A DNA stretch of 64,000 bases from NCBI GenBank assembly GCA_035048485.1, contig CM068584.1, positions 69,476,637 through 69,540,636 on the forward strand, read 5' to 3'. Below, piece by piece: positions 1 to 12,424 of the stretch. The translations under genes and the position numbers were made by a program. The stretch's first letter is position 1. Every line of letters begins with the position of its first letter. The notes under the pieces were generated by a model, which was given only the letters and a program-made list of their open reading frames with translations, searched no databases and had not been told where the DNA came from. Origin of the DNA: Pteria penguin (lineage: Eukaryota; Mollusca; Bivalvia; Pterioida; Pteriidae).

Positions 1-500
1 GTCTTCTCCATACCTCAAGCAGATGTGTAAATTTTTAGAAGAGAAGAGGCGGGGGGGGGGGAGGGGTTGCAGTCTCCTATGTCTAATGTTTTGCACTATA
101 CGGTCTCGAGAAAGTTGCACGCCAGAGTTGGTAGAGAAGGATCCTGTGGTGGATTTTGCCATACAACCGCAGTCCTCCAATCAGTCAGCTACTCCGCAGA
201 TAACTACAAATGATGCCCCCCCCCCCCTCTCTCTCTCTCTTGATAGTTTTTAAGGGAATACTGGGAGATCTATGCCCTATTCCGGATAGAAATGTCCTGG
301 GTAAAGATTATCCGTGAAGGTAGAAATTAGATTTAATCTCCGTAGAAAACATGTCCTTGTTACAAAGACCTCATTATAATGGTGTCCGATAGAAAGACCA
401 TGAATTCAAAGTCTCTTTGATAAGGGTGTCGTAGTCCAAAGAAAGGTCCTGGGTACAGAATCTCCGTGGTAAGGGTGTCCTTTTCCCGGTGGAAAGGTCC
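1..500. other. unclassified region, no gene seen
   Basis: No recognisable gene. The stretch holds a G-run near 50-61, a C-run followed by CT repeats near 217-240, and ordinary AT-rich DNA. Its short open frames show no known motif. The minisatellite family that fills the next 6 kb becomes recognisable from about 500. Confidence 0.5.
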
Positions 501-714
501 TGTTTCTGAAGTACAGATGGAATGGTCCTGATAATGACAGTCACATATATGCCACACTAAGTCGAGTGTCACTTTGACTTGATTGACAGATATGTCACTG
601 ACTCTAGTGCTACAATCACTTGAATGACTAAGTCTAGTGTCATTATTACGATGGAATGACAGATATGACACGGGGTCTTGTGTCACTTTTACCTGAATGA
701 CAGATATAGCATGC

Positions 715-1160
715 TGACTAAATGACAGAAACGACGCACTGAGTCCAGTGTCACTATGATTTGAATGACATGTAGCATGCTGATATAATGACATAAAGGA
801 CGCACTGAGTCCAGTGTCACTATGATTTGAATGACAGATATAGCATGCTGATTAAATGACAGAAACGACGCACTGAGTCCAGTGTCACTATGATTTGAAT
901 GACAAATGTAGCATGCTGCTGATATAATGACATAAAGGACGCACTGAGTCCAGTGTCACTATGATTTGAATGACAGATATAGCATGCTGATTAAATGACA
1001 GAAACGACGCACTGAGTCCAGTGTCACTATGATTTGAATGACAGATATAGCATGCTGATATAATGACATAAACGACGCACTGAGTCCAGTGTCACTGTGA
1101 TTTGAATGACAGATATAGCATGCTGATTAAATGACAGAAACGACGCACTGAGTCCAGATC
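715..1160. repeat. 68 bp higher-order minisatellite sub-block
   Basis: About six to seven nearly identical copies of a roughly 68 bp unit that fuses two diverged basic units: one containing TATAGCATGCTGAT, the next AGAAACGACGCACTGAGTCC. The uniformity compared with flanking units suggests recent local expansion. Confidence 0.8.
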
Positions 1161-1465
1161 AAAAGGTCCTAGGTACAAAATCTTCAGGATAAAGGTGTCA
1201 CTTGAATGACTAAGTTCAGTGTCATTATTACCATTGAATGACAGATATGACACACAAAGTCCAGTGTCACTATCACTTCAATGACAGGTATAGTATGCCG
1301 ATTCCAGTTTCACTATGACTTAAATGACAGACATGACGCACTGAGTCCAGTGTCACTATGACTTAAATGACAGACATGACGCACTGAGTCCAGTGTAACT
1401 GTGACTTAAATGACAGACATGATGCACTGAGTGCAGTGTCACAATGAATTAAATGACAGATATGA

Positions 1466-1744
1466 TTGATTAATTGATTGGTTATTGTTTTAAGTCACTC
1501 CACGATTATTTCACGTATATGGTGACGGCATCTGCCGGATGCACTGCAGAGAAATTTAGACCTTTGCAATGGACCCACTCGAGGCAGTGACGGATCTTTT
1601 ACATGTCACGCCTACCGTGACACGGTACCTAAGTTTTGAATGTTTCATCCGAACGACAGAATACCGGTGTGCTTAGGGCGGAAGTCGAACCCGGGACTTC
1701 TGGTTCACGAGCCGAGCACATTATCTACTAGGCCACACCGGCTT
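1466..1744 (-). mobile_element. tRNA-derived SINE, copy 1
   Basis: Read on the minus strand, the element starts with a tRNA-like head. It has a box A-like TGGCCTAGTAGATAATG near 1720-1736 and a box B-like GGGTTCGACTTCC near 1683-1695. A conserved body follows (GATGCCGTCACC, CGTGGAGTGACTT) and a tail of GATT-type repeats. A 14 bp direct repeat AATGACAGATATGA (1452-1465 and 1745-1758) flanks it and is the likely target-site duplication, though that word also recurs in the host satellite. The internal pol III promoter suggests it was transcribed by RNA polymerase III. Family name not assigned. Confidence 0.88.
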
Positions 1745-4232
1745 AATGACAGATATGAAACACAGTCCAGTGTCACTATGACGGATGACAGATATAACAC
1801 ACTGGATACAGTGTCACTATGACATAAAATGATAGATATGACAGACTGAGTCCAGTGTCACTACGACTATGTCACCATTCACTTTTTCAAATATAACTGA
1901 TATGAAATACTGAATCCAGTGTCATTATGACTTTACTGACAGATATGACATACTGAGTCCAGCGTCACTATTGCTAGAATGACAAATATAACAAACTTAA
2001 TCCAGTTTTATTATGAATTGAATGACGGGTATGACACGATTCCACTACCACTGGCAAATGGCAGATATGAGGCCCTGAGTCTAGTGCCACTATGACATCA
2101 GTGACAGATATGAAGCACTGACTCTAATGCCACTGAGATGTGAATGACAGATATGAAACTGATTTGAGTGCAATTATCAGTTGATTGACAGGTACGGGAT
2201 ATGAGTCCAGTGCCACTATGACTTGAATATCAGATACGACAGACGAAGTTCAGTGTCACTATTACGAGAATGACAGATATGACACACTGAGTCCAGTCTC
2301 ACTACGACATGAATGACAGATAGGGCATACTGAGTTCAGTGTCACTATTACTAGAATGACGGGTTTGACACTGAATCTACTTTATCTTTTAATATATTGA
2401 CACATGACACTGCTCCTAGTGTCACTATGATTTAATTGACAGATGTGACACACTGCGTCTAATGTCACTATGACTTGAATGATAGATATGACACATATGC
2501 CAGTGTTCCTATCATGAAAATCATGATAAATCTGGCACATTGAATCCAGTGCCACAGTGCCTTGAATGTCAGAAATGACAGACTGATTCTAGTGTCACTA
2601 TCAGCTGAATTAAAGTTATGACTCATCTAGTCCAGTGTCACTGTGATTTGAATGATGAATATGACACACTGACTTCAGTGTCAACATGCCTTGAATATCA
2701 GATGTAAATCATTGAGTCAAATTTGAGTTGATTAATAGATATGAAACATCGAGTCCAGTATCAGTATAACGAGAATGATAGACATGAAACATTGTGTACA
2801 GTCTCACTTTGACATAAGTGACAGGTATGACACTGATTTCGGTGCCACAATCACTTGAATGGCGGAGTCCAGCGTTACCATTACGATTTAAATGACAGAT
2901 ATCATACACAGAGTACAGTGTCACAATTATTTAGATGAGAGATATTGCATGTTGATTCCAGTGCCGCTTTGTCTTTTTTAAATGACAGAAGTGACGCAAT
3001 AAGCCCAGTCACTATGATTTAAATGACACATTTGACCCTGATTCCGGTGCCATTATTATTTAAATGGCAAAGTCTGGTGTCGCTATTACGAGATTGACAG
3101 ACAAGAAACACTCAGCTATTATATATATGATATGACACAGATATGACACACTGAGTCATCTCACTATTTCAGGAATGTTTTGTGTACATGTCATTGGTGA
3201 TTTTTGTCATACAGCTTTGTCAGATGTCTTCAGTTTTCTCTTTGATATGAAACACTCAGTTCGGTATCCCTATCATTTGAAAGACAATACTGAAACACTG
3301 AGTCAAGTGCCACTATGACTGCGTCACCACTCACTATTTCACTATAACTTAAACTACAGGTGTGTGGCACTGAGTCTATTGTCACTATGAATAGAATGCC
3401 AGATATTACAGCAATCTCAGTGCCATTATCGCTCAAATGACATGTATGTCGCACTGAGTCTAGTGTTACTACGACTTGAATGTCATATATGACAGACTGA
3501 TTCTAGTGTCATAATCGGCTGAATGATAGATATGGCACACTGAGTCCAGTGTCACTATGCCTTGAATGTCAGAGATGACAGACTGAATCTAGTGGCACTG
3601 TCAGCTGAATGAAAGTCATACCTCTCTGAGTTCAGTGTCATTGTGATCTGAGTGATAGATGTAACACTGACTCCAGTACCAATATATCTTGAATGTCAGA
3701 TAAAATACACTGATTCCAGTGTCACTGATTTGAAGATACAATGCTGTCAGTAGAACTATGACTTAGATGACAGATATGAGGTACTGAGTCTAGTGTCACT
3801 ATGATTGAATGACAGATATGACACCGATTCCAATGTTACCATCACTTGAATGACAGATATGACATACTGTGCCATTATGTCTTGAACATCAGAAATGACA
3901 GACTGATTCCAGTGTCACTATAACACGAATGACAAATATGACAATGATTCCAGTGTCACTATGACATGAATGACAGATATGACGATGATTCCAGGGTCAC
4001 TATGACATGAATTACAGATATGACAATGATTCCAATGTCACTATGCCATGAATGACAATTATGACAATGATTCCAGTGTCACTATGACATGAATGACAGA
4101 TATGACAATGATTCCAGTGTCACTATGCCATGAATGACAGATATGACAATGATTCCAGGGTCACTATGCCATGAATGACAGATATGACAATGATTCCAGG
4201 GTCACTATGATATGAATGACAGATATGACAGA

Positions 4233-4742
4233 TTCGGGGTCATGTTAAGTGAAGCCGGCCCAAAGTCAAGTTGCCCTATATCGGTTACGTCGCCCCATAT
4301 TGTCAAGTAAGGTTGCCCCACATAGAGATTCATCATTATATTCAAATATATGTTTGAATTATTAATTATCTTTTTATTGATGAAAATAAAGTTTTATGAA
4401 TTAATATTTTGGTGTATGTCTACTATAGGATAATTATTGATATCAATTGAAGACGCCTCGTGCGATTGGTGTCTATCTATACTGCCATTACTGATGTAGA
4501 ACTTTTCTCTAGTAATTTAAAATCTTGTAATTTTATGAAGGATAAGACATAAGTAGCACAATCATCAATTTGATTAACATGTATTACAAATGAACAAATA
4601 GATAACTCAAACAATTATCATAAACAGATCGATTTCTACATGGTATTGGGGCGACTTCACTTGACATTATTGGGCGACTTAACCTATATAGGGCGACTTT
4701 ACTTTGGGGCGACTTCACTTTGGGGCGACTTAACCGTAGACC
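4233..4742. mobile_element. non-autonomous DNA element with long terminal inverted repeats
   Basis: An island of about 510 bp with different composition sits inside the minisatellite. Its ends are imperfect inverted repeats of about 75-90 bp: the left arm carries TCAAGTTGCCCTATATCGGT and TACGTCGCCCCATATTGTCA, and the complement of the right arm carries AAAGTCGCCCTATATAGGTT and AAGTCGCCCAATAATGTCAA. Both arms contain several copies of the subterminal word AAGTCGCCC. The AT-rich centre has no coding potential. The target-site duplication cannot be read because the host is a repeat. A related phrase, AGAAGTCGCCCCATAT, occurs at about 47636-47651. Confidence 0.75.
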
Positions 4743-4954
4743 GACAGATTCCAGGGTCACTATGATATGAATGACCAATATGTCATACTGATTTCAGTGC
4801 CACTATGATGTAAATGAAAGATTTGATGCCAGTGTCACTATTACTTGAATGACAGATGTGAAACACTGAATACAGTGCCACTTGAATGAATGAGTCCTGT
4901 GTCAATGACATGAATGTCAGATATGAAACACTGAGTCCAGTGTCACTATGACAT

Positions 4955-5480
4955 GAATGACAGATTGATGTATAGAGTCCAATATCACTATGACTAGAAG
5001 GACAGTTGTAACATGAAGTCCATTATCACTATGACTAGAAGGGCAGATGTAACACAGTGAGTCCATTATTACTATGACTAGAAGGACAGATGTAACACTG
5101 AGTCCATTATCACTATGACTAGAAGGGCTCATGTAACATAGTGAGTCCATTATCACTATGACTAGAAGGACAGATGTTACACAGTGGGTCCAATATCACT
5201 ATGACTAAAAGGACAGATGTAACACACTGAAACCATTATCACTATGACTAAAAGGACAGATGTTACACAATGAGTCCATTATCACTATGAATAGAAGCAC
5301 AGATGTAACATGAAGTCCATTATCACTATGACTAGAAGGACAGATGTAACACACTAAGTCCATTATCACTATGAATAGAAGGACAGATGTAACACACTGA
5401 GTCCATTATCACTATGAATAGAAGCGCAGATGTAACACACTGAGTCCATTATCTCTATAACTAGAAGGACCGATGTAACA
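4955..5480. repeat. 43 bp minisatellite sub-block
   Basis: About eleven copies of a unit containing ACTAGAAGGACAGATGTAAC and CACTGAGTCCATTATCACTATG, more homogeneous than its surroundings. It is a local expansion of the block 1 minisatellite. Confidence 0.8.
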
Positions 5481-6159
5481 GACTTGATGATAGACTTGGA
5501 TGACAGAAATCAAAATGCCGTGCAAAGGCTACTGTGACACGCTGAGTCCAGTGTTATTATGACTTGAATGACACATATGGCACAATGAGTCAAGTGCCAC
5601 TATAACATAAGCGACAAATGTACACAGTGATTTCAGTGCCATTATGACTTGAAGGACGGGGATTAAAATGCCGAGTCGAGAGGTACTGTGTCGAGAGGTC
5701 CAGTGTCATCATGACTTAAAGACAGACATGGCACAATGAATCCAGTGTCGCGTTATCTAAAACGACAAAGTAGCACACTGATTTCAGTACCCCTGTGGCT
5801 TTAATGACAGGCATGCGGCACTGAGTCAAGAGTCCCTATCAAACGAGGAGTAGAAATAGGACAGTTTCAAAATTACTTGAATGACAGGTATGGCACACAG
5901 AGTCAAGTGTCACTATGACCTGAATGACACATATTGAACACTGAATCAAGTGTCACTACGCATTAAACGACATGTGAAACACTGAGCCCATTGCTAGTGA
6001 GGCACAGCACGGCATTCCCATTATGACTTAATTGAGACATGTGACACACTGACAAAAATCAGTGTCATTATAACAGGCTGTTTTACAAAGAATTCCATTT
6101 CACTATGAAGGTTGTAATATGCAGAATCTAGGGTCAATATGGCAATCGTGACAGCCTGT

Positions 6160-6509
6160 GACACTGTGAGTCTAGTTCCAGTATAATAATAAGGGGGGAA
6201 TTATAACACTTCGATATCAGTGTCATTATGACATGGTTACAGTTTGTATAAAACATTATGTATTTACGAAGTAGTAAACGTCCCCCCCCCCTCCCCCCTC
6301 CGCCACTTGCTATCTTTAGACATGCCCATTTATGGCAACATATTCATAACATTCAAGATAGAGGAAATCGAACAATGAAAACACTCGAGCACTTCCGAAA
6401 CCGAACAATTACCTCACACAGAACTAAGAGAAAATCGTCTTTCGTTGTAAGCTGCAATTGGTGTCATAAAAATTTCAGCATCGGTGGCGGATTCAACATT
6501 TTCGAAAAG

Positions 6510-6540
<31 letters not shown>

Positions 6541-6810
6541 GGGGGGGCAAGTATCATACAAAATACTCGGCCATTGTGGGTGCCAGATCTGGAGTTTTAG
6601 TCAAGTGTTTCCAACATTACTATCTACATACGTCTTGTATATTTGTGGTGTAAGGCGGGTTTTGGCTGGGGTGGGAGGGGGGGGGGGGCTCAACATACTC
6701 CACTGAATATCATGAACATTAAGCTTGAATTCACAGAAATGAAAAATAAATGTTTCTGAATAACTTAGAAAGGAAAAAAGTTTGAGAATTGTGTAAGGAT
6801 ATGGAGATTA
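6160..6810. repeat. composite conserved block, copy alpha (partial)
   Basis: A non-satellite segment that recurs at 8.7, 11.3, 12.4 and 18.3 kb. Shared landmarks are AATCTAGGGTCAATATGG, a GACATGCCCATTTATGG-like phrase followed by a block containing AGAGGAAATCGA, then CTCGAGCACTTCCGAAAC, then a GTGGCGGATTCA-like phrase. The open frame at 6258-6653 spans this copy but shows no protein motif and contains a GA/G simple-sequence tract near 6510-6547, so I do not call it a gene. Confidence 0.75.
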
Positions 6811-8690
6811 CACATATGACAAGATGAATTCAATGTCTTTATGAAATGAATGACAGATGTAGTTCATTGCCACTATGGCTTCATTAACAGATGCCATAGA
6901 CTGAATTCAGTACCACCATATCTTGAATGACAGATGTTAAACATTGTGTTATTATTATCTATGACTTGAAATGCTCTAACACTGAATATAGTGTCACTTT
7001 GATTTGAATGACAGATATGGCACAATGAGTCCAGTCCCACTATAACTTATTCGACAACTGCTACACACTGATTTCAGTACCATTATGACTTGAATGACAG
7101 ATTTGACACACTGAGTCCAAGGTCAATATCAAATGAACAGTAGAAATGTGACAGGTACAGATTCAAATCACGTGAATGACATACAAGACATTGATTCCAG
7201 TGCCACTATCACTTGAATGTCAAACATGAAAGACTGGGTGTAGTGTTACTATCACTTAAATGACACATGTGGCACACCGAGTGCATTGTCACTATGAAAT
7301 GATTGATGGATGTAACACAATGGGTCAAATTCCACTATCACTTGAATGACTTATGTATCATACTAAAACCAGTGTCCTTATGAATAACTGTTATGACAAT
7401 CTAACTTCAGTGACACTATGACTTGCGTGACAGATATGACCCTGTGTGACTATAAAAGGATATAACACACTATGTCAAGTGTCTTCATAATATGATATGG
7501 CAGTGGCAATATGGATATGGCCAGTGTCACCATGACATGAATGACAGATATCGGTCTATTGTCACCATGATTTCAATGACAGATGTAACACACTGAATCT
7601 AGTGTTAAAATGATAGGAATGAAATTGAAACACTAGTCCAGTATCACAGTGGATGAAAAAGGAAATATACCGCGACAAATTCTACCTACTGGGACACACT
7701 GAGTTCAGAGTTACTTTAATCTGAACAGCAGATATTACATACTTAGTAAATTCTCAGAAAGACAGACCTGTGACTGAATCCTATGACCATATATTTTGCC
7801 GCACAGATACGACAGACTACGTGACTTGAATTCCAGATATATCTCACGGAACTCCAGCGTTACTATGACTTGTGTGGTAGATATACCACACGGAACTCCA
7901 GTGTTACTATGACTTGTGTGATAGATATATCACACGGAACTCCAGTGTTACTATTATAACACGGAGCTCCAGCGTTACTATGACTTGTGTGATAGATATA
8001 TCACACGGAACTCCAGCGTAAATATGACTTGTGTGATAGATATATCACACGGAACTCCAGCGTTACTATGACTTGTGTGATAGATAAATCACACGGAGCT
8101 CTAGCGTTACTAAGACTTGTGTGATAGATAGAATGATAGATACGGCACACAGAAACCAGTTTTATTATGAATCGGATTACTGATATTACGCACTACTCTC
8201 AGTGTCACTATGACTTAAATGACAGATGTAACGCACTGAGACTAGTGTCACCATGACTTGAATGTTAAATATGACAGATTGATTCACTATCACTTGAAAA
8301 AAACATATGACACACTAAGTCAGGCGTCACTATGATTTGAGTGAGAGATATTACACCTTGTGTCCAGTCACTATTACGAGAATAACTGACATGACACACG
8401 GAATGTTACTATGACTTCAATGAAATATGTAGCAACTGCCTCCATCGTTAATATGACAGGAATGACATATATTACAAAAAGAATCGAGTATTACTACGAT
8501 TTGAATGGCATATATGACACAATGTTATTGCTTTACACCGGGTCAATGTCATTATGACTTTATTGACATATTTGTCACACTGAATCCAGTGTCACACTGA
8601 CAGGAGTGACAGTTTGTCTCACTGGCAATTCTTTTTCAATGTGGCAGGTTGTGACATACCTGACCCAGGATCAATATTTCAAACGTGACA
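6811..8690. repeat. diverged minisatellite block 2
   Basis: Same unit family as block 1 (CTGAGTCCAGTGTCACTATG-type words), heavily diverged. It ends with the same transition phrase as other blocks (GTGACAGGCTGTGGCACAG) before the next conserved block. Confidence 0.85.
7836..8130. repeat. 44 bp tandem repeat
   Basis: About seven copies of a 44 bp unit containing CACACGGAACTCCAGCGTTA and CTATGACTTGTGTGATAG. One copy is shortened near 7955. This is a recent local expansion in block 2. Confidence 0.88.
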
Positions 8691-8994
8691 GGCTGTGGCA
8701 CAGTGAGTCTAGTGTCATTATGAAAAATGGATAAAAAATAACATACCGAATTCATTGTCATTATGACAAGGTTACAGTCTGTGTAAAACACCATGCATGT
8801 CTGATTTGTAACACCAACCCCCCCCCCCCCCCGCCTTCTATTTCACAACAAATTTACAAGGTATATATAGACGATAATGCTAATCAGATTTGACATGCAC
8901 AATGGCTGGCTGTTCTGGCTTACACTTGACTTTTACATGCGCCCCCAGCTTCCCTACCTTTTCCCCGAAATTCTTGATCTGACACTGCCATAAA

Positions 8995-9190
8995 CAATAT
9001 TACTACAGGAGTGACAGGTTGTATCACATATTATGATATAAACAATATTACTACAGGAGTGGCAGGTTGTATCATATATTATGATATAAACAATATTACT
9101 ACAGGAGTGACAGGTTGTATCCCATATTATGATATACACAATATTACTACAGGAGTGACAGGTTGTATCATATATTTTGATATAAACAAT
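8995..9190. repeat. 48 bp tandem repeat, about 4 copies
   Basis: The word TACTACAGGAGT recurs at 9001, 9049, 9097 and 9145, an exact 48 bp period. Because 48 is divisible by three, frames stay open on both strands and give artefactual 16-residue repeat ORFs (8954-9139 minus, 9011-9205 plus). Confidence 0.93.
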
Positions 9191-9465
9191 AAATGTGTCT
9201 GTTGAGTACTGAATATAACTTCAATGTGACACTGGTGACAGGTTCTCTGATAGATGTAGTTCATGGGTGTTTATGTAAACATGACTTCTGTTCAGAGCGA
9301 CATGCATCTTCACATAAGCTAAAACAAAATAAATGTGGTCAGAGAAGAAAATAGTTGAATATTGAGATTTCAAAAGTTTGGAATTGCAAGTTAAAACATG
9401 CAATGTTAGGCAGTAATCCTTAGTACACAAGGCGCGTATTGTTTTTGAAGGCAGAAAAGGTCACT

Positions 9466-9765
9466 GTCCTCCCCAACCCTGCATTTTCACCAGACTTGGC
9501 CCCCTGTGACTTTTTCTTGTTCACCAAACTAAAATTTCACCTATCTGGAAAAAAATATAAATCAAGAAATGCCCTTGGCATCTTATGAGTATACCAATTC
9601 AAGAGTACGAAAACTGTTTCCAAAAGTGGATTGATCGGTTGAAACGATGCATAAATGCAGAGGGGGAGTACTTCGAAGGACAGGGCAAAGTAAAATGATC
9701 ACAATTACTTCTATCAAAAAGAAATCGCCAAAGTAACAATAATTTCGGAACATCCCTCGTATGTA
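9466..9765 (+). pseudogene. Tc1/mariner transposase C-terminal remnant and 3' terminal repeat
   Basis: The frame from 9466 reads VLPNPAFSPDLAPCDFFLF, the signature around the third catalytic aspartate of mariner transposases (usually HPPYSPDLAPCD). It continues to about 9590 and ends at an in-frame TGA. After a shift of frame it resumes with IPIQEYENCFQKWIDRLKRC and ends GEYFEGQGK at a TGA near 9696, matching the mariner C terminus (W..R..KCI...G.YFEG). The downstream end complements to TACGAGGGATGTTCCGAAAT, a mariner-type terminal inverted repeat followed by TA. The N-terminal two thirds and the 5' end are missing, so it is dead. It was cut-and-paste inserted in copy beta of the composite block. 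Confidence 0.85.
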
Positions 9766-10169
9766 AACTGCTGGTTATAATGATGTCCATTTATGACAAC
9801 ATATTCATGAAATGGAAAATAGAGGAAATCAAACGATGTAAACACTCGAGCACTTCCGAAACTGAAGAATAACCTCTTAAACAGCCGAGAGAAAAACGCC
9901 CTTCGTTGTAAACTGTACGTAGTGTCACAAAACTTTCGATGTAAGAGGCGGATTCAAGATTTGCGAAAAGAGGGGAAGGCACATGTAAAATTCAAGTAAT
10001 AGACCAAATACTTAGCAAATTTTGGTGCCAAATATGGAGTTTTACTCATTTTTCTGAGTTTTTCCAATTTTATGATCTATATATACCTTGTAATTTTGTA
10101 TTTCATACTCTGGAAAGAGGGGAGGGGGCGCTGGGGGAGTAGGGTTCTTAAAAATATATTCTTGTAAAG

Positions 10170-11335
10170 TCTGAGTAACACACTGAGTCCAGTGCAACTA
10201 TGATTTGAACGGATGTAACACACTAAGTCCATTATTACTGTGTTTTACTATGACTTGCATGAGGGATGTAACACACCGAGTCCAGAACAACAATATTTTG
10301 AATGACAGATATAACACACTGATTCCAGTGTTTCTCTATCATTTAAATGACAGATATAACACACTCATTCCAGTATCTCTCTATCATTTGAATGACAGAT
10401 ATAACACACTGATTCTAGTATCTCTCTACCATTTAAATGATAGATATAACACACTGATTCCAGTATTTCTATCATTTGAATGACAGATATAGCACACTGA
10501 TTCACCATAGCTTACATTACATATATGACACATTGAGTCTAGTGTCTTTAATACTAAAATGACAGATGTGACATACTGAGATCAGGGTCATTAACACCTC
10601 AATGTCAAATATGACAGACTGATTGTAGTGTCCAGTGGCAGTATGACTTGCATGGCAGATATGGCAATGATTCGGTGCCACCATCACTATTACTAGAATG
10701 ACAGATGTATGACAACTGTGAATCCAGAGTCACTATTATTACAGTGATAAATATGACACACTGAAACCAGTTTTATTATGAATTTGGTGACAGATGTGGC
10801 GGACTGAATGCAGTATCACTATAACTTAATTGAGAGATATGACACATTGAGACCATTGTCACTAAAAGACTGAGTCAAGTGCTACTGTTAATTTTAGAAT
10901 GACATATATGACAGGCATGACACAATGAGTCTTGTGTCTCTATGACTTAAATTACTGATTTGAAGCACTACGTCCAGTGGAACAATGACTTCCATGGCAG
11001 ATATGACACTCATTCTTGTGACCCATTGAGTACAGTGTCACTATAATTTAATTGAAAGAGGTAACACACTGATACGAGTGTGACCATGACTTGAATGTCA
11101 AATATGACATACTGAACAAGTTTTTCTACTATTTAAATGACATGTGAAACATTGAGTCCAATTCTTCTACATGTATGACAGAATGAGGCTTGTATCATTA
11201 TGACTTCATTGAGACATGTAATACACTGACAGGAATTAGTGTCATTTGGTAGGAGTGACACGTTGTTTCACAAAGAATTCCGTTTCACTATGACAGGTCG
11301 TAACATGCAGAATCTAGGGTCAATATGGGAATCGT
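10170..11335. repeat. diverged minisatellite block 3
   Basis: Same family as block 1. A more homogeneous sub-block of roughly 45 bp units (AATGACAGATATAACACACT with TGATTCCAGTATCTCTCTAT) lies at 10290-10500 and produces a meaningless plus-strand open frame at 10205-10483. Confidence 0.85.
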
Positions 11336-12420
11336 GACAGGCTGTGAGACCGTGAGTCTAGTTCCACTATGACAATAAGGACAAATAAATCATACCAGAT
11401 TTGGAAGTCGCCTCTCGCCACAAATTTACACACACACGTGTTTTGGAAAACCTGGATCCGCCGCTCACATAAGCAGTATTCCTATGACAGGAGTAGCAGG
11501 GTGTATCATCTGATCCCATAAACAATAAAGGACCATGTTCAGAGCTGAAAATAACTGCAAGGTGGCAGGGGTGACAGTGGTATGACACCGAGCCCAGTAC
11601 TATACGTACTCCGTCTTTCTTGTAGTACATAGTTGTTTATGTAAACATAACTTCTGTTCAGTACTATATGTATTAGCATAAGCTACAATATAATGGATGT
11701 GGTCAGATAATATAACAGGTGCATATTGATATTGCAATTTAAAACATGCAATGTTATGCAGTATACTGCTACTTATAGAGATGCCCATTTATAGCTACAT
11801 ATTCATAGCATACAACAGACAGGAAATCGACCAATGAAAATTCTCGAGCACTTCTGAAACCGAGCAATAACCTCGCAAACAGCTAGGAGAAAATCCTCTT
11901 TTCGTTGTAAGCTGGATGTAACGTCATATCAGTGGCGAATTCAGGATTTTCAAAAAGGGAAAAAGGGGGTGGGCGGCGCATCAAAAAGTCAGGTGCTAGA
12001 CGAAATTCTCAACCATTTTGGATGACTTATCTAAAGGTTTCTTCTTCACATTTTAGTGTTGCCATCTTTATCATCTATATATAACTTGCTAATTTGTGGT
12101 GAAAGACGGGCCCCTTTTACATCCGCCACTGGATATCCTGAATTCACATAAAAGGAAGTTAAATATTGATTAATGATTAAGAAAGGAGAAAGTATCATAA
12201 CTCATAGCCAGATTTAGAGGGGAAAGGGGAGGGGGGGGGGGTTCACCTCCCCTATTTGGTATGAAAATTTACCAAATAAGGTTATTTTCGACCATTTTTA
12301 GAGCTTCGACCGACCTTTCCAATCGATAATGCAAAATATTGTTCATGGGAGGCTGCATCCGCCTTATAAAAATTTGAAGATCGGCCTATGTAACTATATG
12401 AGGGAGTATGGAGACAACAT
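11335..12420. repeat. composite conserved block, copy gamma
   Basis: Third copy. Landmarks: ATCTAGGGTCAATATGGGAA just upstream, TAGTTGTTTATGTAAACATA near 11628, GATGCCCATTTATAGCTACA near 11781, TTCTCGAGCACTTCTGAAAC near 11841, and the inverted pair CAGTGGCGAATTCAGGAT (from about 11930) and ATCCGCCACTGGATAT (about 12121). The inverted pair looks like a roughly 200 bp inverted-repeat element embedded in every longer copy of the block. Confidence 0.75.
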
Positions 12421-12424
12421 ATGG

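Larger units (their letters stand above)
500..6160. repeat. diverged 41-45 bp minisatellite block 1
   Basis: Direct reading shows head-to-tail units built on the words GACAGATATGACA, CTGAGTCCAGTGTCACTATG and ACTTGAATGACA, mostly 41-45 bp long and much diverged. The block is interrupted by a SINE (1466-1744) and an inverted-repeat element (4233-4742). Locally homogenised sub-blocks occur, such as a 68 bp two-part unit at 715-1160, a 41 bp unit at 3920-4230 and a 43 bp unit at 4955-5470. The open frames here (for example minus strand 360-794 and 4917-5156) are products of the repeat and look non-coding. The same family returns at 6.8-8.7, 10.2-11.3, 16.2-17.0 and 17.6-18.3 kb. Confidence 0.9.
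8690..10160. repeat. composite conserved block, copy beta (with mariner insertion)
   Basis: Second copy of the composite block. It carries GATAGATGTAGTTCATGGGT near 9255, the GATGTCCATTTATGACAACA phrase near 9782 and CACTCGAGCACTTCCGAAAC near 9841. The block is split by a mariner remnant (9466-9765), since the other copies are continuous at that position, and it contains a 48 bp tandem repeat (8995-9190). Confidence 0.75.

Noticed and set aside
1683..1744. tRNA gene
   Set aside because: Box A and box B are there, but the acceptor and anticodon arms are not tRNA-like and the sequence continues into a SINE body; the same holds for the other four copies.
6258..6653. 131-residue plus-strand ORF
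   Set aside because: It crosses C-run, GA-run and G-run simple sequence and lies in a composite repeat block whose other copies have no matching frame.
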